Of a stretch of DNA of 64,000 bases, positions 1-8,908 are shown piece after piece. The stretch is from Pseudoxanthomonas sp. J31 (lineage in GTDB: Bacteria; Pseudomonadota; Gammaproteobacteria; Xanthomonadales; Xanthomonadaceae). The stretch's first letter is position 1. Each line of letters opens with the position of its first letter. The position numbers and the translations under genes were made by a program. The notes under the pieces are model-generated. The model saw only the letters and a program-made list of their open reading frames with translations. It was not told the DNA's origin and did no database searches. The stretch is from the NCBI RefSeq assembly GCF_000510725.1, contig NZ_AZNZ01000002.1, positions 372,001-436,000 on the forward strand. The letters run 5' to 3'.

Positions 1-499
1 GGAGGAAGTAGCCATGGGCCCGGTGCTGGCGAGCCTGCGACGCGAGGCCGAGGCCTGCAGCCAGGGCCGCCACGCCATCGAGGTGCGCGACACCGCCGGT
101 TGCGACCTGCTCGGCTCGGCGCGCGAACTGCACAGCGCCTTCTCCAACCTGGTCGGCAACGCGGTGCGCTACACCCCCGCCGGCGGCACCATCGCGATCG
201 AATTCCGCCGCGGCGAAGATGGCGGCGCGGTGCTGGCCGTGCGCGACACCGGGGTCGGCATCCCGCCCGAACACATCCCCCGCCTGACCGAACGCTTCTA
301 TCGGGTCTCCGGCAGCCGCTCGCGCGAGAGCGGCGGCACCGGGCTGGGCCTTTCCATCGTCAAGCACGTGCTGGGCCTGCACCAGGCCCGGCTGTCGATC
401 GACAGCAACGTGGGCCAGGGCAGCACCTTCGCCTGCCACTTCGGCCCCGAACGCGTCCGTCCGAGGCATGATCAGCAGCTGCAGGGGGTGCTGCCATGA
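1..499 (+). CDS. phoR: Phosphate regulon sensor histidine kinase PhoR, C-terminal part (5' end outside window)
   Basis: This is the catalytic and ATP-binding end of a membrane sensor kinase that phosphorylates PhoB when phosphate is scarce. The reading frame is open from base 2, so the gene starts upstream of the window. The N box (SNLVGNAVRYTPAGG, about nt 145-185), the G1 box DTGVGIP and the G2 box GGTGLGLSIVKHV follow in HATPase_c order. The protein ends shortly after the last beta strand. The ATG at 14 is preceded by an SD-like GGAGG but is internal, because the kinase fold needs residues before it. The stop overlaps the start of ppk1 (ATGA). PhoR rather than another kinase is inferred from the ppk1-ppx neighbours and the alignment with PhoR ends. 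Confidence 0.88.
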   Translation, partial: EEVAMGPVLASLRREAEACSQGRHAIEVRDTAGCDLLGSARELHSAFSNLVGNAVRYTPAGGTIAIEFRRGEDGGAVLAVRDTGVGIPPEHIPRLTERFYRVSGSRSRESGGTGLGLSIVKHVLGLHQARLSIDSNVGQGSTFACHFGPERVRPRHDQQLQGVLP

Positions 500-2625
500 A
501 CCGTCCGACCACCGACACGCGCACAGGCACCGAGGCACCGCAGCTGGTGCCCCTGCCCACCGGCCACGAGCCGGCCGACCCGCTGCGCGACCCGGCGCTG
601 TACCTCAACCGCGAGCTTTCCCAGCTGGACTTCAACTTCCGGGTGCTGGCCCAGGCCCTGGACCCGCAGGTGCCGCTGCTGGAACGGCTGCGCTTCCTCT
701 GCATCTCCTGCACCAACCTCGACGAGTTCTTCGAGATCCGCACCGCCACCGTGCGCCATGCGGCACAGCTCGGCCTGCCGCCGGCGTCCGACGGGATGGC
801 CCCGGCGCAGCTGCTGGAATCGATCTACGCGCGTGCGGCGGAGCTGGTGCAGGCCCAGTACGACTGCTGGAACCAGGTGCTGCGCCCGGCGCTGGCCGAG
901 TCCGGCGTGCGCATCCTGCCGCGCCAGGCCTGGAACCCGCGCCAGCGCCGCTGGCTGCGCGCCTACTTCCGCAACAAGGTCATGCCGGTGCTGTCGCCGC
1001 TGGGGCTGGATCCGTCGCACCCGTTCCCGCGCATCCTCAACAAGTCGCTCAACGTCGTCGTGATGCTCGAGGGCATGGATGCGTTCGGGCGACCGGGACA
1101 CCTGGCGATCGTGCGCGCGCCGCGCTCGCTCAACCGCATCGTCGAGCTGCCGCGCCAGCTGCGCGGCAGAGACGAGCAGGCCTTCGTGCTGCTGTCCTCG
1201 ATGCTCGCCGCCTTCGTCGACGAGCTGTTCCCCGGCATGACGGTCAAGGGCGCATACCAGTTCCGCGTCACCCGCAACTCGGAGCTGGTGGTCGACGAGG
1301 ACGAGGTCGACAACCTCGCCTCGGCCCTGCGCACCGAACTGGCCGGCCGAGGCTACCGCCCGGCGGTGCGGCTGGAGATCGCCCACGACTGCCCGCGCCC
1401 GATCGTGCGCTCCCTGCTGCAGAACTTCGAGCTGCCGGAGAACGCGGTCTACTACATCGACGGCCCGGTCAACCTCAACCGCGTCATCCAGGTCCACGAG
1501 CTGGTCCAGCGCCCCGAACTGAAGTACCCCGCGTTCACCCCGCGCAACCGCTTCGAGGAAGGCAGCGTGTTCGAGGCGGTGGCGCGCGGCGACGTGCTGC
1601 TGCACCACCCGTTCGACTCCTTCAGCGCCGTGCTGGAGCTGCTCAAGCAGGCCGCGGTCGATCCGGACGTGCTGGCGATCAAGCAGACCCTGTACCGTAC
1701 CGGCAAGGACTCGGCGATCGTCGACGCGCTGGTACAGGCCGCGCGCAACGGCAAGGACGTCACCGTCGTGGTGGAGCTGCGCGCGCGCTTCGACGAGGAC
1801 GCCAACCTCGGCGTGGCCGACCGCCTGCAGGAAGCTGGCGTGCAGGTGGTGTACGGCGTGGTCGGCTACAAAACCCACGCCAAGATGCTGCTGATCGTGC
1901 GCCGCGAGGGCCGGCGCCTGCGCCGCTACGTGCACCTGGGCACCGGCAACTACCACAGCGGCACCGCGCGCAGCTACACCGACCTGGGCCTGATCACCGC
2001 CGACCCGGAGATCGGCAACGACGTGCACCTGCTGTTCCAGCAGCTGTCCGGGCTGGCGCCGTCGATCCGCCTGCGGCGCCTGTTGCAATCGCCGTTCACC
2101 CTGCACCAGGGGCTGCTGAGCCGGATCGCGCGCGAGGCGCAGCTGGCCGCCTCCGGGCGCCCCGGGCGGATCGTGGCCAAGATGAACGCGCTCAACGAGC
2201 CGCAGGTGGTGCGCGCGCTGTACCAGGCCTCGCAGGCCGGGGTGCAGATCGACCTGATCGTGCGCGGCGCCTGCACCCTGCGCCCGGGCGTGCCGGGCGT
2301 GTCCGACAACATCCGCGTGCGCTCGATCGTCGGCCGCTTCCTCGAGCACAGCCGGGTGTACTGGTTCGGCAACGACGGCCGCCCGGAGATGTACTGCGCC
2401 AGCGCCGACTGGCTGGAGCGCAACCTGCTGCGGCGGGTGGAGATCTGCTTCCCGATCCTGGACCCGGCGCTGGCCGAGCGGATCGAGCGCGAGGTGCTGC
2501 AGAACTGCCTGGCCGACAACCTCAATGCTTGGGAGCTGGGCCCGGACGGCACGTACCGCAAATGCGTGCCCGCCGAGGGCGAGGCGCCGCACTCGGCACA
2601 GCAGGCGCTGCTGGACGCGCTCTAG
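496..2625 (+). CDS. ppk1: Polyphosphate kinase 1
   Basis: PPK1 reversibly transfers the gamma phosphate of ATP onto a growing inorganic polyphosphate chain. The 709-residue length is typical. The N-terminal domain begins with YLNRELSQLDFNFRVL, the form seen in all PPK1s. The two catalytic histidine regions are visible: THAKMLLI near residue 460 (the phosphorylated His) and LEHSRVYWFGN near residue 617. The phospholipase-D-like motif HLGTGNYHSGTAR lies between them. The start ATG overlaps the phoR stop by four bases, so the two are translationally coupled. ppx follows 46 bp later. Making and breaking polyphosphate next to the phosphate sensor is a common arrangement in this family. Confidence 0.98.
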   Translation: MNRPTTDTRTGTEAPQLVPLPTGHEPADPLRDPALYLNRELSQLDFNFRVLAQALDPQVPLLERLRFLCISCTNLDEFFEIRTATVRHAAQLGLPPASDGMAPAQLLESIYARAAELVQAQYDCWNQVLRPALAESGVRILPRQAWNPRQRRWLRAYFRNKVMPVLSPLGLDPSHPFPRILNKSLNVVVMLEGMDAFGRPGHLAIVRAPRSLNRIVELPRQLRGRDEQAFVLLSSMLAAFVDELFPGMTVKGAYQFRVTRNSELVVDEDEVDNLASALRTELAGRGYRPAVRLEIAHDCPRPIVRSLLQNFELPENAVYYIDGPVNLNRVIQVHELVQRPELKYPAFTPRNRFEEGSVFEAVARGDVLLHHPFDSFSAVLELLKQAAVDPDVLAIKQTLYRTGKDSAIVDALVQAARNGKDVTVVVELRARFDEDANLGVADRLQEAGVQVVYGVVGYKTHAKMLLIVRREGRRLRRYVHLGTGNYHSGTARSYTDLGLITADPEIGNDVHLLFQQLSGLAPSIRLRRLLQSPFTLHQGLLSRIAREAQLAASGRPGRIVAKMNALNEPQVVRALYQASQAGVQIDLIVRGACTLRPGVPGVSDNIRVRSIVGRFLEHSRVYWFGNDGRPEMYCASADWLERNLLRRVEICFPILDPALAERIEREVLQNCLADNLNAWELGPDGTYRKCVPAEGEAPHSAQQALLDAL

Positions 2626-2659
2626 CCTCCCCGGTTACGGGCCGCGGGACGGCATCCGC

Positions 2660-2665
2660 TAAGAT
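2660..2665 (+). promoter_or_regulatory. Candidate -10 element for a leaderless ppx transcript
   Basis: TAAGAT lies six bases before the ppx ATG and no Shine-Dalgarno sequence is present. A start site about seven bases after the hexamer would coincide with the A of the ATG at 2672. A weak TTACGG at 2635-2640 is the only -35 candidate, with a long 19-bp spacer. Confidence 0.35.
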
Positions 2666-2671
2666 TCGCCG

Positions 2672-4198
2672 ATGCCCCATTCCTCCCAATCCCGCCCGCA
2701 GGTCCAGGATGGCGATGCGCTGGCCGCGATCGATCTTGGTTCCAACAGTTTCCACATGGTGCTCGCCCGCTATTCGCTGGGCGAGCTGCGGGTGATCGAC
2801 CGCCTGCGCGAGACCGTGCGCATGGCCGACGGCCTGGACGCCGACGGCGGCCTGGCACCGCAGTCGCGCGCGCGCGCGCTGGACTGCCTGGCCCGCTTCG
2901 GCCAGCGCCTGCGCGGGGTGGAGCGGCTGCACGTGCGCGCGCTGGCCACCAACACCGTGCGCCGGCTGCGCGATCCGCAGCCGTTCCTGGCCGAGGCAGA
3001 GGCCACCCTGGGCTTCCCGGTGGAAGTGGTGTCCGGCCGCGAGGAGGCGCGCCTGATCTACCTGGGCGTGGCCCACGCCCAGCCGCCCAAGCCCGGCCAG
3101 CAGCGGCTGGTGATCGACATCGGCGGCGGCTCGACCGAGTTCATCATCGGCCGCGGCTTCGAGCCGATCGAGCGCGAAAGCCGGCAGGCAGGCTGCATCG
3201 CATCGACCCGCCGTTTCTTTCCCGGCGGCAAGCTGTCGAAGAAGCGCTGGAAGGAAGCACTGGCGGTCATCACCGGCGAGTTCCGCCAGTTCGCCAGCCT
3301 TTACCGCGCGCGCGGCTGGGACGAGGTCCTCGGCTCCTCCGGCACGCACAAGTCGATCAGCGAGATCTGCGTGGCGATGGGCCTGACCAAGGGCGCAATT
3401 ACCGCGCAGGCCTTGCCCCAGGTGCGCGAACGCCTGCTGCAGGCGCGCAGCATCGACGAGATCGACCTGCCCGGCCTGTCGTCCGAGCGCCGGCCGATCA
3501 TCGCCGGCGGCATCCTGGTGCTGGAGGCGGCCTTCCAGTCGCTGGGCCTGGAAAAGCTGCTGGTCAGCAAGGCCGCCATGCGCGAGGGCATCCTCTACGA
3601 CATGCTCGGCCGCGGCGGCGAGAACGATCCGCGCGACATCTCGGTGCAGGCGCTGATCCATCGCTACGGCATCGACCAGGAACAGGCCGGGCGCGTGCGG
3701 GACACGGCCCTGCAGCTGTTCGGCCTGGTGGCCGAGGCCTGGGCCCTGGACGAGGACGACGCGCGCATGCTCGGCTGGGCCGCCAGCGTGCACGAACTGG
3801 GCATGGCGATCGCACACACCCAGTACCACCTGCACGGCGCGTACGTCCTTGAGCATTCGGACATCTCCGGCTTCTCCCGCCAGGAGCAGCAGGTGCTGGC
3901 GGCGCTGGTGCGTACCCACCGCCGCGGCGTCCCGAAGTCGGCCTTCGACGCCCTGCCCGACCGCCTGCTGCTGTCTGCGCGGCGCAAGGCGGCACTGCTG
4001 CGCCTGGCGGTGCTGCTGCACCGCTCCCATGAGAGCGACGAACTGCCACCGCTGCAGCTGGAGGCGGGCCCGGCGTCGCTGCGCCTCGTCCTGCCCCAGG
4101 CCTGGGTCGAGGACCGGGCGCTGCTGCGTGCCGACCTGGCCGACGAGAAGAAGGGCATGGCGGGCCTGGGCATCGAGTTCGAGCACGCGCTGGCCTGA
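2672..4198 (+). CDS. ppx: Exopolyphosphatase (Ppx/GppA family)
   Basis: This enzyme cleaves phosphate from polyphosphate chain ends and belongs to the actin-like ASKHA fold. The phosphate-1 motif AIDLGSNSFHMVLAR is near residues 14-28 and the phosphate-2 motif DIGGGSTEFIIG near 149-160. The C-terminal half is HD-like (HELGMAIAHTQYHLHGAYVLEHSD). At 508 residues it matches full Ppx rather than the shorter GppA-like forms. The start was chosen because it precedes the conserved N-terminus by only a dozen residues; no SD is visible, which fits a leaderless message. It lies directly after ppk1. Confidence 0.96.
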   Translation: MPHSSQSRPQVQDGDALAAIDLGSNSFHMVLARYSLGELRVIDRLRETVRMADGLDADGGLAPQSRARALDCLARFGQRLRGVERLHVRALATNTVRRLRDPQPFLAEAEATLGFPVEVVSGREEARLIYLGVAHAQPPKPGQQRLVIDIGGGSTEFIIGRGFEPIERESRQAGCIASTRRFFPGGKLSKKRWKEALAVITGEFRQFASLYRARGWDEVLGSSGTHKSISEICVAMGLTKGAITAQALPQVRERLLQARSIDEIDLPGLSSERRPIIAGGILVLEAAFQSLGLEKLLVSKAAMREGILYDMLGRGGENDPRDISVQALIHRYGIDQEQAGRVRDTALQLFGLVAEAWALDEDDARMLGWAASVHELGMAIAHTQYHLHGAYVLEHSDISGFSRQEQQVLAALVRTHRRGVPKSAFDALPDRLLLSARRKAALLRLAVLLHRSHESDELPPLQLEAGPASLRLVLPQAWVEDRALLRADLADEKKGMAGLGIEFEHALA

Positions 4199-4294
4199 AC
4201 GCCGGCACGGCGGCCCGGCACCCGCCGGGAACCCGTACAACCCCATCGGGGCGCGCCGTCCGTTTGCATGTCCGAACCCACCCGAGATCCGCCC

Positions 4295-6016
4295 ATGCCC
4301 GCACCATCCGCGATCCGCAAGACCTCCGCCTGCGCAGCCCTCCTGGCCGTCCTGCTCGCAGCCTGCACCACTCCGTCCAAATCCCCGCCTGCGGCCGCCG
4401 AGGCGGAGGCACGCACCCAGGCCATGCAGGCCGCGCGGGCCGCGGCCGAACGGTCGCGCGCCAGGGAGGCCGCGACCAGGCACCCGGCCCCGCCCTTCGC
4501 CCCTGCACCGGTAGCGTCGCTGGCCCATGCGCCCATGCCCATGCCGATGCCGCAGCGCCCGCTGCCGCGGCCGGCGGAAAACACCGAGCATTACGACACC
4601 CGCGAGGACAACCCGGTGCGCCGCACCCGCGAAGCCCCGGTGTCCACCTTCTCGATCGACGTGGACACCGGCAGCTATGCCAACGTCCGCCGCATGCTGC
4701 GCGATGGCTACCGCCCGCCGGCCGACGCGGTGCGGGTGGAGGAAATGCTCAACTACTTCGACTACGGCCACCCCGCCCCGGCCTCGCGCGAGGTGCCGTT
4801 CAAGGTGACCACCGAGCTGGCGCCGGCGCCGTGGAACCCGCGGCGGCAGCTGCTGATGGTCGGGATCAAGGGCTACGACGTGGACAAGCGCGAGCTGCCG
4901 CCGGCCAACCTGGTGCTGCTGGTCGACACCTCCGGCTCGATGGACTACCCGGACAGGCTGCCGCTGCTCAAGCGCGCCTTCGCCCAGCTGGTGCCGCAGC
5001 TGCGCGCGCAGGACCGGGTCTCGATCGTGGCCTACGCCGGCACCGCCGGCCTGGTCCTGCCGCCCACGCCCGGCGACCGCCACGGCGAGATCCTGGCCGC
5101 GCTGGAAGGGCTGCGCGCCTACGGCAGCACCAACGGCGACGAAGGCCTGCGCATGGCCTACGCGATGGCGCGCCAGGCCTACATCGAGGGCGGGGTGAAC
5201 CGGATCCTGCTGGCCACCGACGGCGACTTCAACGCCGGCATCACCGACCGCGGCGCGCTGCTGACCATGGTCGCCGACCAGCGCCGCGCCGGCATCGCCC
5301 TGTCCACGCTCGGCTTCGGCATGGGCAACTACAACGACGCCATGGCCGAGCGCCTGGCCGATGCAGGCGACGGCCAGCACGCCTACATCGACACCCTGGA
5401 GGAAGCCCGGCGGGTGCTGGTGCAGCAGATGCAGGCCACCCTGCTGACCATCGCCAGGGACGTGAAGGTGCAGGTCGAGTTCAACCCGGCGGTGGTCGCC
5501 GAGTACCGCCTGGTGGGCTACGAGAACCGGCTGTTGCGCGAGGAGGACTTCGCCAACGACCGGGTGGACGCCGGCGACATCGGCGCCGGCCACGAGGTGA
5601 CCGCGCTGTACGAGCTGACCCTGGTCGGTTCCGGCGCCGAGCGGCTGCCGCCGCTGCGCTACGCCGATCCGGTCCCGGCCGCGGCCGCCGCCTCCGCCGA
5701 ACTGGCCCACCTGCGCCTGCGCTACAAGCTGCCCGGGCAGGACGAGAGCCGGCTGCTCGAGACCCCCGTGCTGCGCTCGGCGCTGCGGGCGCAGGCGAGC
5801 GAGTCCCTGCGCTTCGCCGCCGCGGTGGCCGGCTATGCCGACCTGCTGCGCGGCGGCCGCTACGTGGACCAGTGGACCTGGGACGACGTCGCCGCCACCG
5901 CGCGCGGCGCGCTGGGCGAGGACCGCTTCGGCCTGCGCCACGAGTTCCTGCGCCTGGTCGATGTGGCGCGCGACGTCACCACGCCGCAAACCGGCAACGG
6001 CGGCTCCGCGGAATAA
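4295..6016 (+). CDS. von Willebrand factor type A domain lipoprotein (YfbK-like)
   Basis: This is a predicted lipoprotein of about 573 residues. A signal peptide ends in the lipobox LLAAC, followed by an Ala/Pro/Met-rich linker. An N-terminal VWA-associated domain contains STFSIDVDTGSYANVRR. The VWA domain begins LVLLVDTSGSMDYPDRLPLLK, which carries a complete DxSxS MIDAS metal site, and a C-terminal DUF3520-like domain follows. An upstream in-frame ATG at 4268 would add nine residues before the signal peptide; 4295 gives a normal lipoprotein signal. Family members are probably envelope-associated adhesion or assembly factors, but their function is not known. It is followed by an inverted repeat at 6028-6051. 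Confidence 0.9.
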   Translation: MPAPSAIRKTSACAALLAVLLAACTTPSKSPPAAAEAEARTQAMQAARAAAERSRAREAATRHPAPPFAPAPVASLAHAPMPMPMPQRPLPRPAENTEHYDTREDNPVRRTREAPVSTFSIDVDTGSYANVRRMLRDGYRPPADAVRVEEMLNYFDYGHPAPASREVPFKVTTELAPAPWNPRRQLLMVGIKGYDVDKRELPPANLVLLVDTSGSMDYPDRLPLLKRAFAQLVPQLRAQDRVSIVAYAGTAGLVLPPTPGDRHGEILAALEGLRAYGSTNGDEGLRMAYAMARQAYIEGGVNRILLATDGDFNAGITDRGALLTMVADQRRAGIALSTLGFGMGNYNDAMAERLADAGDGQHAYIDTLEEARRVLVQQMQATLLTIARDVKVQVEFNPAVVAEYRLVGYENRLLREEDFANDRVDAGDIGAGHEVTALYELTLVGSGAERLPPLRYADPVPAAAAASAELAHLRLRYKLPGQDESRLLETPVLRSALRAQASESLRFAAAVAGYADLLRGGRYVDQWTWDDVAATARGALGEDRFGLRHEFLRLVDVARDVTTPQTGNGGSAE

Positions 6017-6027
6017 AGCGCCGGCAC

Positions 6028-6051
6028 GCCCCTCTCCCGCCGGAGAGGGGC
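6028..6051. terminator. Perfect inverted repeat between convergent genes, terminator-like
   Basis: GCCCCTCTCC and GGAGAGGGGC form a perfect 10-bp stem with a 4-base loop (CGCC), 12 bp after the VWA stop. No T-run follows on either strand, so factor-independent termination is unproven. It is placed between convergent VWA and pyrB, where a bidirectional terminator would be useful. The rest of 6052-6205 holds nothing recognisable. Confidence 0.5.
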
Positions 6052-6205
6052 CCGACGCGCCGCCCGGGCAAGGCCCGCAGGCCGCGTCCGGGAAGCCGCC
6101 AGCCATGCAAGCACGCAGGATCCAGCGGCACGGTGTCCCGTTCCGGATGCGCTTGGCTATCCGGCGAACGCGGGCCCGTCACCCTCCCATCGGGAGGAAT
6201 ACGCG

Positions 6206-7150
6206 TCAGCCCAGCAGGTGCTCCAGTACCGCCATGCGCACGGCCACGCCGTTGCCGACCTGGCGCAGCACCCAGGACTGCGGGCCGTCGGCCACCTCGT
6301 CGGTGATCTCCACGCCGCGGTTGATCGGGCCCGGGTGCAGCACCGCCGCGTCCGGCGCGGCGCGGCGCAGGCGCTGCGCGGTCAGGCCGTACCGGGCGTG
6401 GTACTGGTCCAGCGAGGGCACCAGGCCTTCCTCCATGCGCTCGCGCTGCAGGCGCAACATCATCACCGCGTCGACACCCTCGAGCATCGCGTCGAAGTCC
6501 TCGCCCACGATGCAGCCGGAGGTGACCTCGGCTTCCGGCAGCAGCGCCGCCGGGCCGCAGACGCGGATCTCGCCCGCGCCCAGGGTGCGCAGCGCGTGCA
6601 GGTCCGAGCGGGCCACGCGCGAATGCTTCACGTCGCCGACGATCAGCACCTTCAGCCTGGAGAAGTCGCTGCCCTTGGCCTGGCGCAGGGTCAGCATGTC
6701 CAGCAGGCCCTGGGTCGGGTGGGCGTTGCGGCCGTCGCCGGCGTTGACCACCGCGGTGCCCTCGCCGGCGGCGTCGGCCAGGGCCTGCACCGCGCCGTCG
6801 TCGGGGTGGCGCACGACGAAGCCGCGCACGCCCATCGCCTCCAGGTTGCGCAGGGTGTCGCGCGCGGTCTCGCCCTTGCGGGTGGACGAGGTGGATGCGT
6901 CGAAGTTGAGCACGTCCGCGCCCAGCCGCTGCGCCGCCAGCTGGAACGAGCTGCGGGTGCGGGTCGAGGGCTCGAAGAACAGGGTGCACACCGCGGTGCC
7001 GGCCAGCACCGCGCGCTTGCCGACCCGGCCCACGGCCGCGTCGCGGATCTGGCCGGCGCGGTCCAGCAGCTGCAGCAGGGTCGAGCGCGGCAGTCCTTCC
7101 AGGGTCAGCAGGTGGCGCAGGCGTCCTTCGGAATCGAGTTGGGGCGTCAT
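6206..7150 (-). CDS. pyrB: Aspartate carbamoyltransferase catalytic subunit
   Basis: This enzyme joins carbamoyl phosphate and aspartate in the first committed step of pyrimidine synthesis. The 314-residue product has the carbamoyl-phosphate motif FFEPSTRTRSSF near residue 55-66, HPDDGAVQALAD, GDGRNAHPTQGLLD and the closing HPGPINRGVEI. An open frame continues upstream to 7498, but that part overlaps ruvX and is compositional shadow; the ATG at 7150 gives MTPQLDSEGRL, the family N-terminus. It is the last gene of the leftward set yqgE-ruvX-pyrB. No pyrI regulatory subunit is adjacent. Confidence 0.96.
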   Translation of the reverse strand: MTPQLDSEGRLRHLLTLEGLPRSTLLQLLDRAGQIRDAAVGRVGKRAVLAGTAVCTLFFEPSTRTRSSFQLAAQRLGADVLNFDASTSSTRKGETARDTLRNLEAMGVRGFVVRHPDDGAVQALADAAGEGTAVVNAGDGRNAHPTQGLLDMLTLRQAKGSDFSRLKVLIVGDVKHSRVARSDLHALRTLGAGEIRVCGPAALLPEAEVTSGCIVGEDFDAMLEGVDAVMMLRLQRERMEEGLVPSLDQYHARYGLTAQRLRRAAPDAAVLHPGPINRGVEITDEVADGPQSWVLRQVGNGVAVRMAVLEHLLG

Positions 7151-7209
7151 CGGTCGTGGTCCTGTGGGGCCGGCTGCGCCGGCGGCGTGCGACATGGGAA
7201 AGGGTGCGG

Positions 7210-7680
7210 CTACGGCGGGGAGGCTTCCCCGGGGGCGGCCAGCCAGCGTTCGACGATCACCGCGGCGGCCTCGGCGTCCAGGGCCTCGGCGTCGCGCCGG
7301 CGGCGGGCGCCGGCGGCGCGGGCCCGGGCGAAGCGGTGCGCAGCCTCGACCGAACTGGAGCGCTCGTCGACCATCGCCACCGGCAGCCCCCAACGCTGGC
7401 GCAGGGCATGGGCAAAGGCACGGGCGCGGCGCCGCGCCGGCTGGTCCTGGCCGTCCAGGGTCAGCGGATCGCCGACGACCAGGCCGCCCGGTCCCCACTG
7501 GCTGCGCAGCCGGTCCAGCGCGGCCCAGTCCGGGCCGGAGGCGTGCACGTCGACCACCGCCACCGCGCGCGCGCCGCCGACGGCGCTGCCCACGGCCACG
7601 CCGATCCGGCGCGAACCGACGTCGAACCCGAGCACGATGGCGTCGGGCGGTGGCAACGCGGGCACGCTCGCCTCAGGCAT
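7210..7680 (-). CDS. ruvX: Holliday junction resolvase-like protein RuvX/YqgF
   Basis: This is an RNase H-fold protein, 156 residues, essential in many bacteria and linked to pre-16S rRNA 5' maturation. It begins with [14 protein letters not shown], carrying the first catalytic Asp. It continues with the acidic [10 protein letters not shown] region and ends with the third acidic position in [14 protein letters not shown]. Its start overlaps the end of yqgE by 8 bp. The pairing with yqgE is conserved across gammaproteobacteria, and pyrB follows about 60 bp later. Confidence 0.94.
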   Translation of the reverse strand: MPEASVPALPPPDAIVLGFDVGSRRIGVAVGSAVGGARAVAVVDVHASGPDWAALDRLRSQWGPGGLVVGDPLTLDGQDQPARRRARAFAHALRQRWGLPVAMVDERSSSVEAAHRFARARAAGARRRRDAEALDAEAAAVIVERWLAAPGEASPP

Positions 7681-8239
7681 GCCCGCTGTAGCCGGCCAGC
7701 CGGAACAGGTCCACGCCGATGCGGTGGGCGGCGGTCTGCCAGCGGCTGTCCAGTGGGAGGCCGAACAGCAGTTCCTTGTCCGCCGGCACGGTCAGCCAGG
7801 TGTTCTCGGCCAGCTCGTGCTCCAGCTGGCCGGCGCCCCAGCCGGCGCAGCCGAGGGCGAGCACGGCGTTGGCCGGGCCTTCGCCGGCGGCCATCGCCTC
7901 CAGCACGTCGCGCGAGGTGGTCAGGTACAGGCCTTCGCCGACCTTGAGGCTGGAGTCCCAGCCGCGGTCGCCGTCGTGGATCACGAACCCGCGCTCCTGG
8001 TGCACCGGCCCGCCGTGCAGCACCGGGCGGGCACACAGCGCGGCGTCGGCGCTGTCGATGCCCATCTGCGCCAGGACCTGGCCCAGGGTGTACTCGGAGG
8101 GCCGGTTGACCACCACGCCCATGGCCCCGTCGTCGTCGTGCTGGCAGACCAGCGCGACGGTGCGGGAGAAGTTCGGGTCGGCCAGCGCGGGCAGCGCGAC
8201 CAGCAGGTGGTTGGCCAGGTTGTCTTGGGGGGCGGACAT
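7673..8239 (-). CDS. yqgE: UPF0301/AlgH family protein YqgE
   Basis: This 188-residue protein of the UPF0301 (DUF179) family begins [41 protein letters not shown] in overall pattern, the hallmark of the family. It also contains [15 protein letters not shown] and [22 protein letters not shown]. Molecular function is unsettled; in pseudomonads the homologue AlgH was named for an effect on alginate. It heads the leftward operon with ruvX and pyrB and is divergent from tag, with an 80-bp gap that contains repeated CGCCGGCG palindromes. Confidence 0.94.
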   Translation of the reverse strand: MSAPQDNLANHLLVALPALADPNFSRTVALVCQHDDDGAMGVVVNRPSEYTLGQVLAQMGIDSADAALCARPVLHGGPVHQERGFVIHDGDRGWDSSLKVGEGLYLTTSRDVLEAMAAGEGPANAVLALGCAGWGAGQLEHELAENTWLTVPADKELLFGLPLDSRWQTAAHRIGVDLFRLAGYSGHA

Positions 8240-8319
8240 GCGCCCATTCTAGCCGCCGGCGCGCATCCGCCGGCGCTTCCCTGCCACAATCGGCGGCATC
8301 GACAGGAGGTTCCCCGCCC

Positions 8320-8865
8320 ATGTCCGGCTACTGCGACTTCGCCCGCGGCCATCCCCTGCACGGCCCCTACCACGACCACGAGTACGGCGTGCCGCAACGC
8401 GCGGAGGCGGTGCTGTTCGAGCGCCTGCTGCTGGAGATCAACCAGGCCGGACTGCGCTGGGAGACCATGCTGCGCAAGCGCGAGGGCTTCCGCCGCGCCT
8501 ACGACGGCTTCGACGTGGAAAAGGTCGCCGCCTACGGCGCGGCCGACCGGGCCCGCCTGCTGGCCGATCCGGGCATCGTGCGCAACCGGCTCAAGATCGG
8601 GGCGGCGATCCACAACGCCGGGGTGATCCTGCGCATGCGCGACAGCCACGGTGGCTTCGCCGCCTGGCTGGACGCCCACCATCCGCTGGACAAGGCCGGC
8701 TGGGTGAAGCTGTTCAAGCGCACCTTCCGCTTCACCGGCGGCGAGATCACCGGTTCGTTCCTGGTCTCGCTGGGCTACCTGCCCGGCGCCCACCGCCCGG
8801 ACTGCCCCGCACACCAGCGCCTGCTGGCGACCCAGGTCCCGCCCTGGATGGCGGCCGCCGGCTGA
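8320..8865 (+). CDS. tag: DNA-3-methyladenine glycosylase I
   Basis: This glycosylase removes 3-methyladenine from alkylated DNA, opening base-excision repair. The 181-residue protein starts SGYCDFARGHPLHGPYHDHEYG with the first zinc Cys and His. It continues with LFERLLLEINQAGLRWETMLRKR, which contains the conserved Glu and the QAGL-W signature, and ends with the second zinc pair in GAHRPDCPAH. The SD CAGGAGG sits nine bases before the ATG. It is divergent from yqgE and followed by a DUF72 gene. Confidence 0.93.
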   Translation: MSGYCDFARGHPLHGPYHDHEYGVPQRAEAVLFERLLLEINQAGLRWETMLRKREGFRRAYDGFDVEKVAAYGAADRARLLADPGIVRNRLKIGAAIHNAGVILRMRDSHGGFAAWLDAHHPLDKAGWVKLFKRTFRFTGGEITGSFLVSLGYLPGAHRPDCPAHQRLLATQVPPWMAAAG

Positions 8866-8908
8866 GCCTTCACCCGGCCGTGCCGACGGCGCGGGCGATG
8901 ATCGGCCC

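Noticed and set aside
1-16. SD-like GGAGG plus ATG at the window start, as if a short kinase-like gene began at 14
   Set aside because: The frame is open to base 2 and the protein would begin inside the kinase domain; it is the interior of phoR.
2522-6106. A minus-strand open frame of nearly 1200 codons opposite ppx and the VWA gene
   Set aside because: Translation is Gln/Gly/His/Ala low complexity without family motifs, and it mirrors strong genes on the other strand; a high-G+C shadow.
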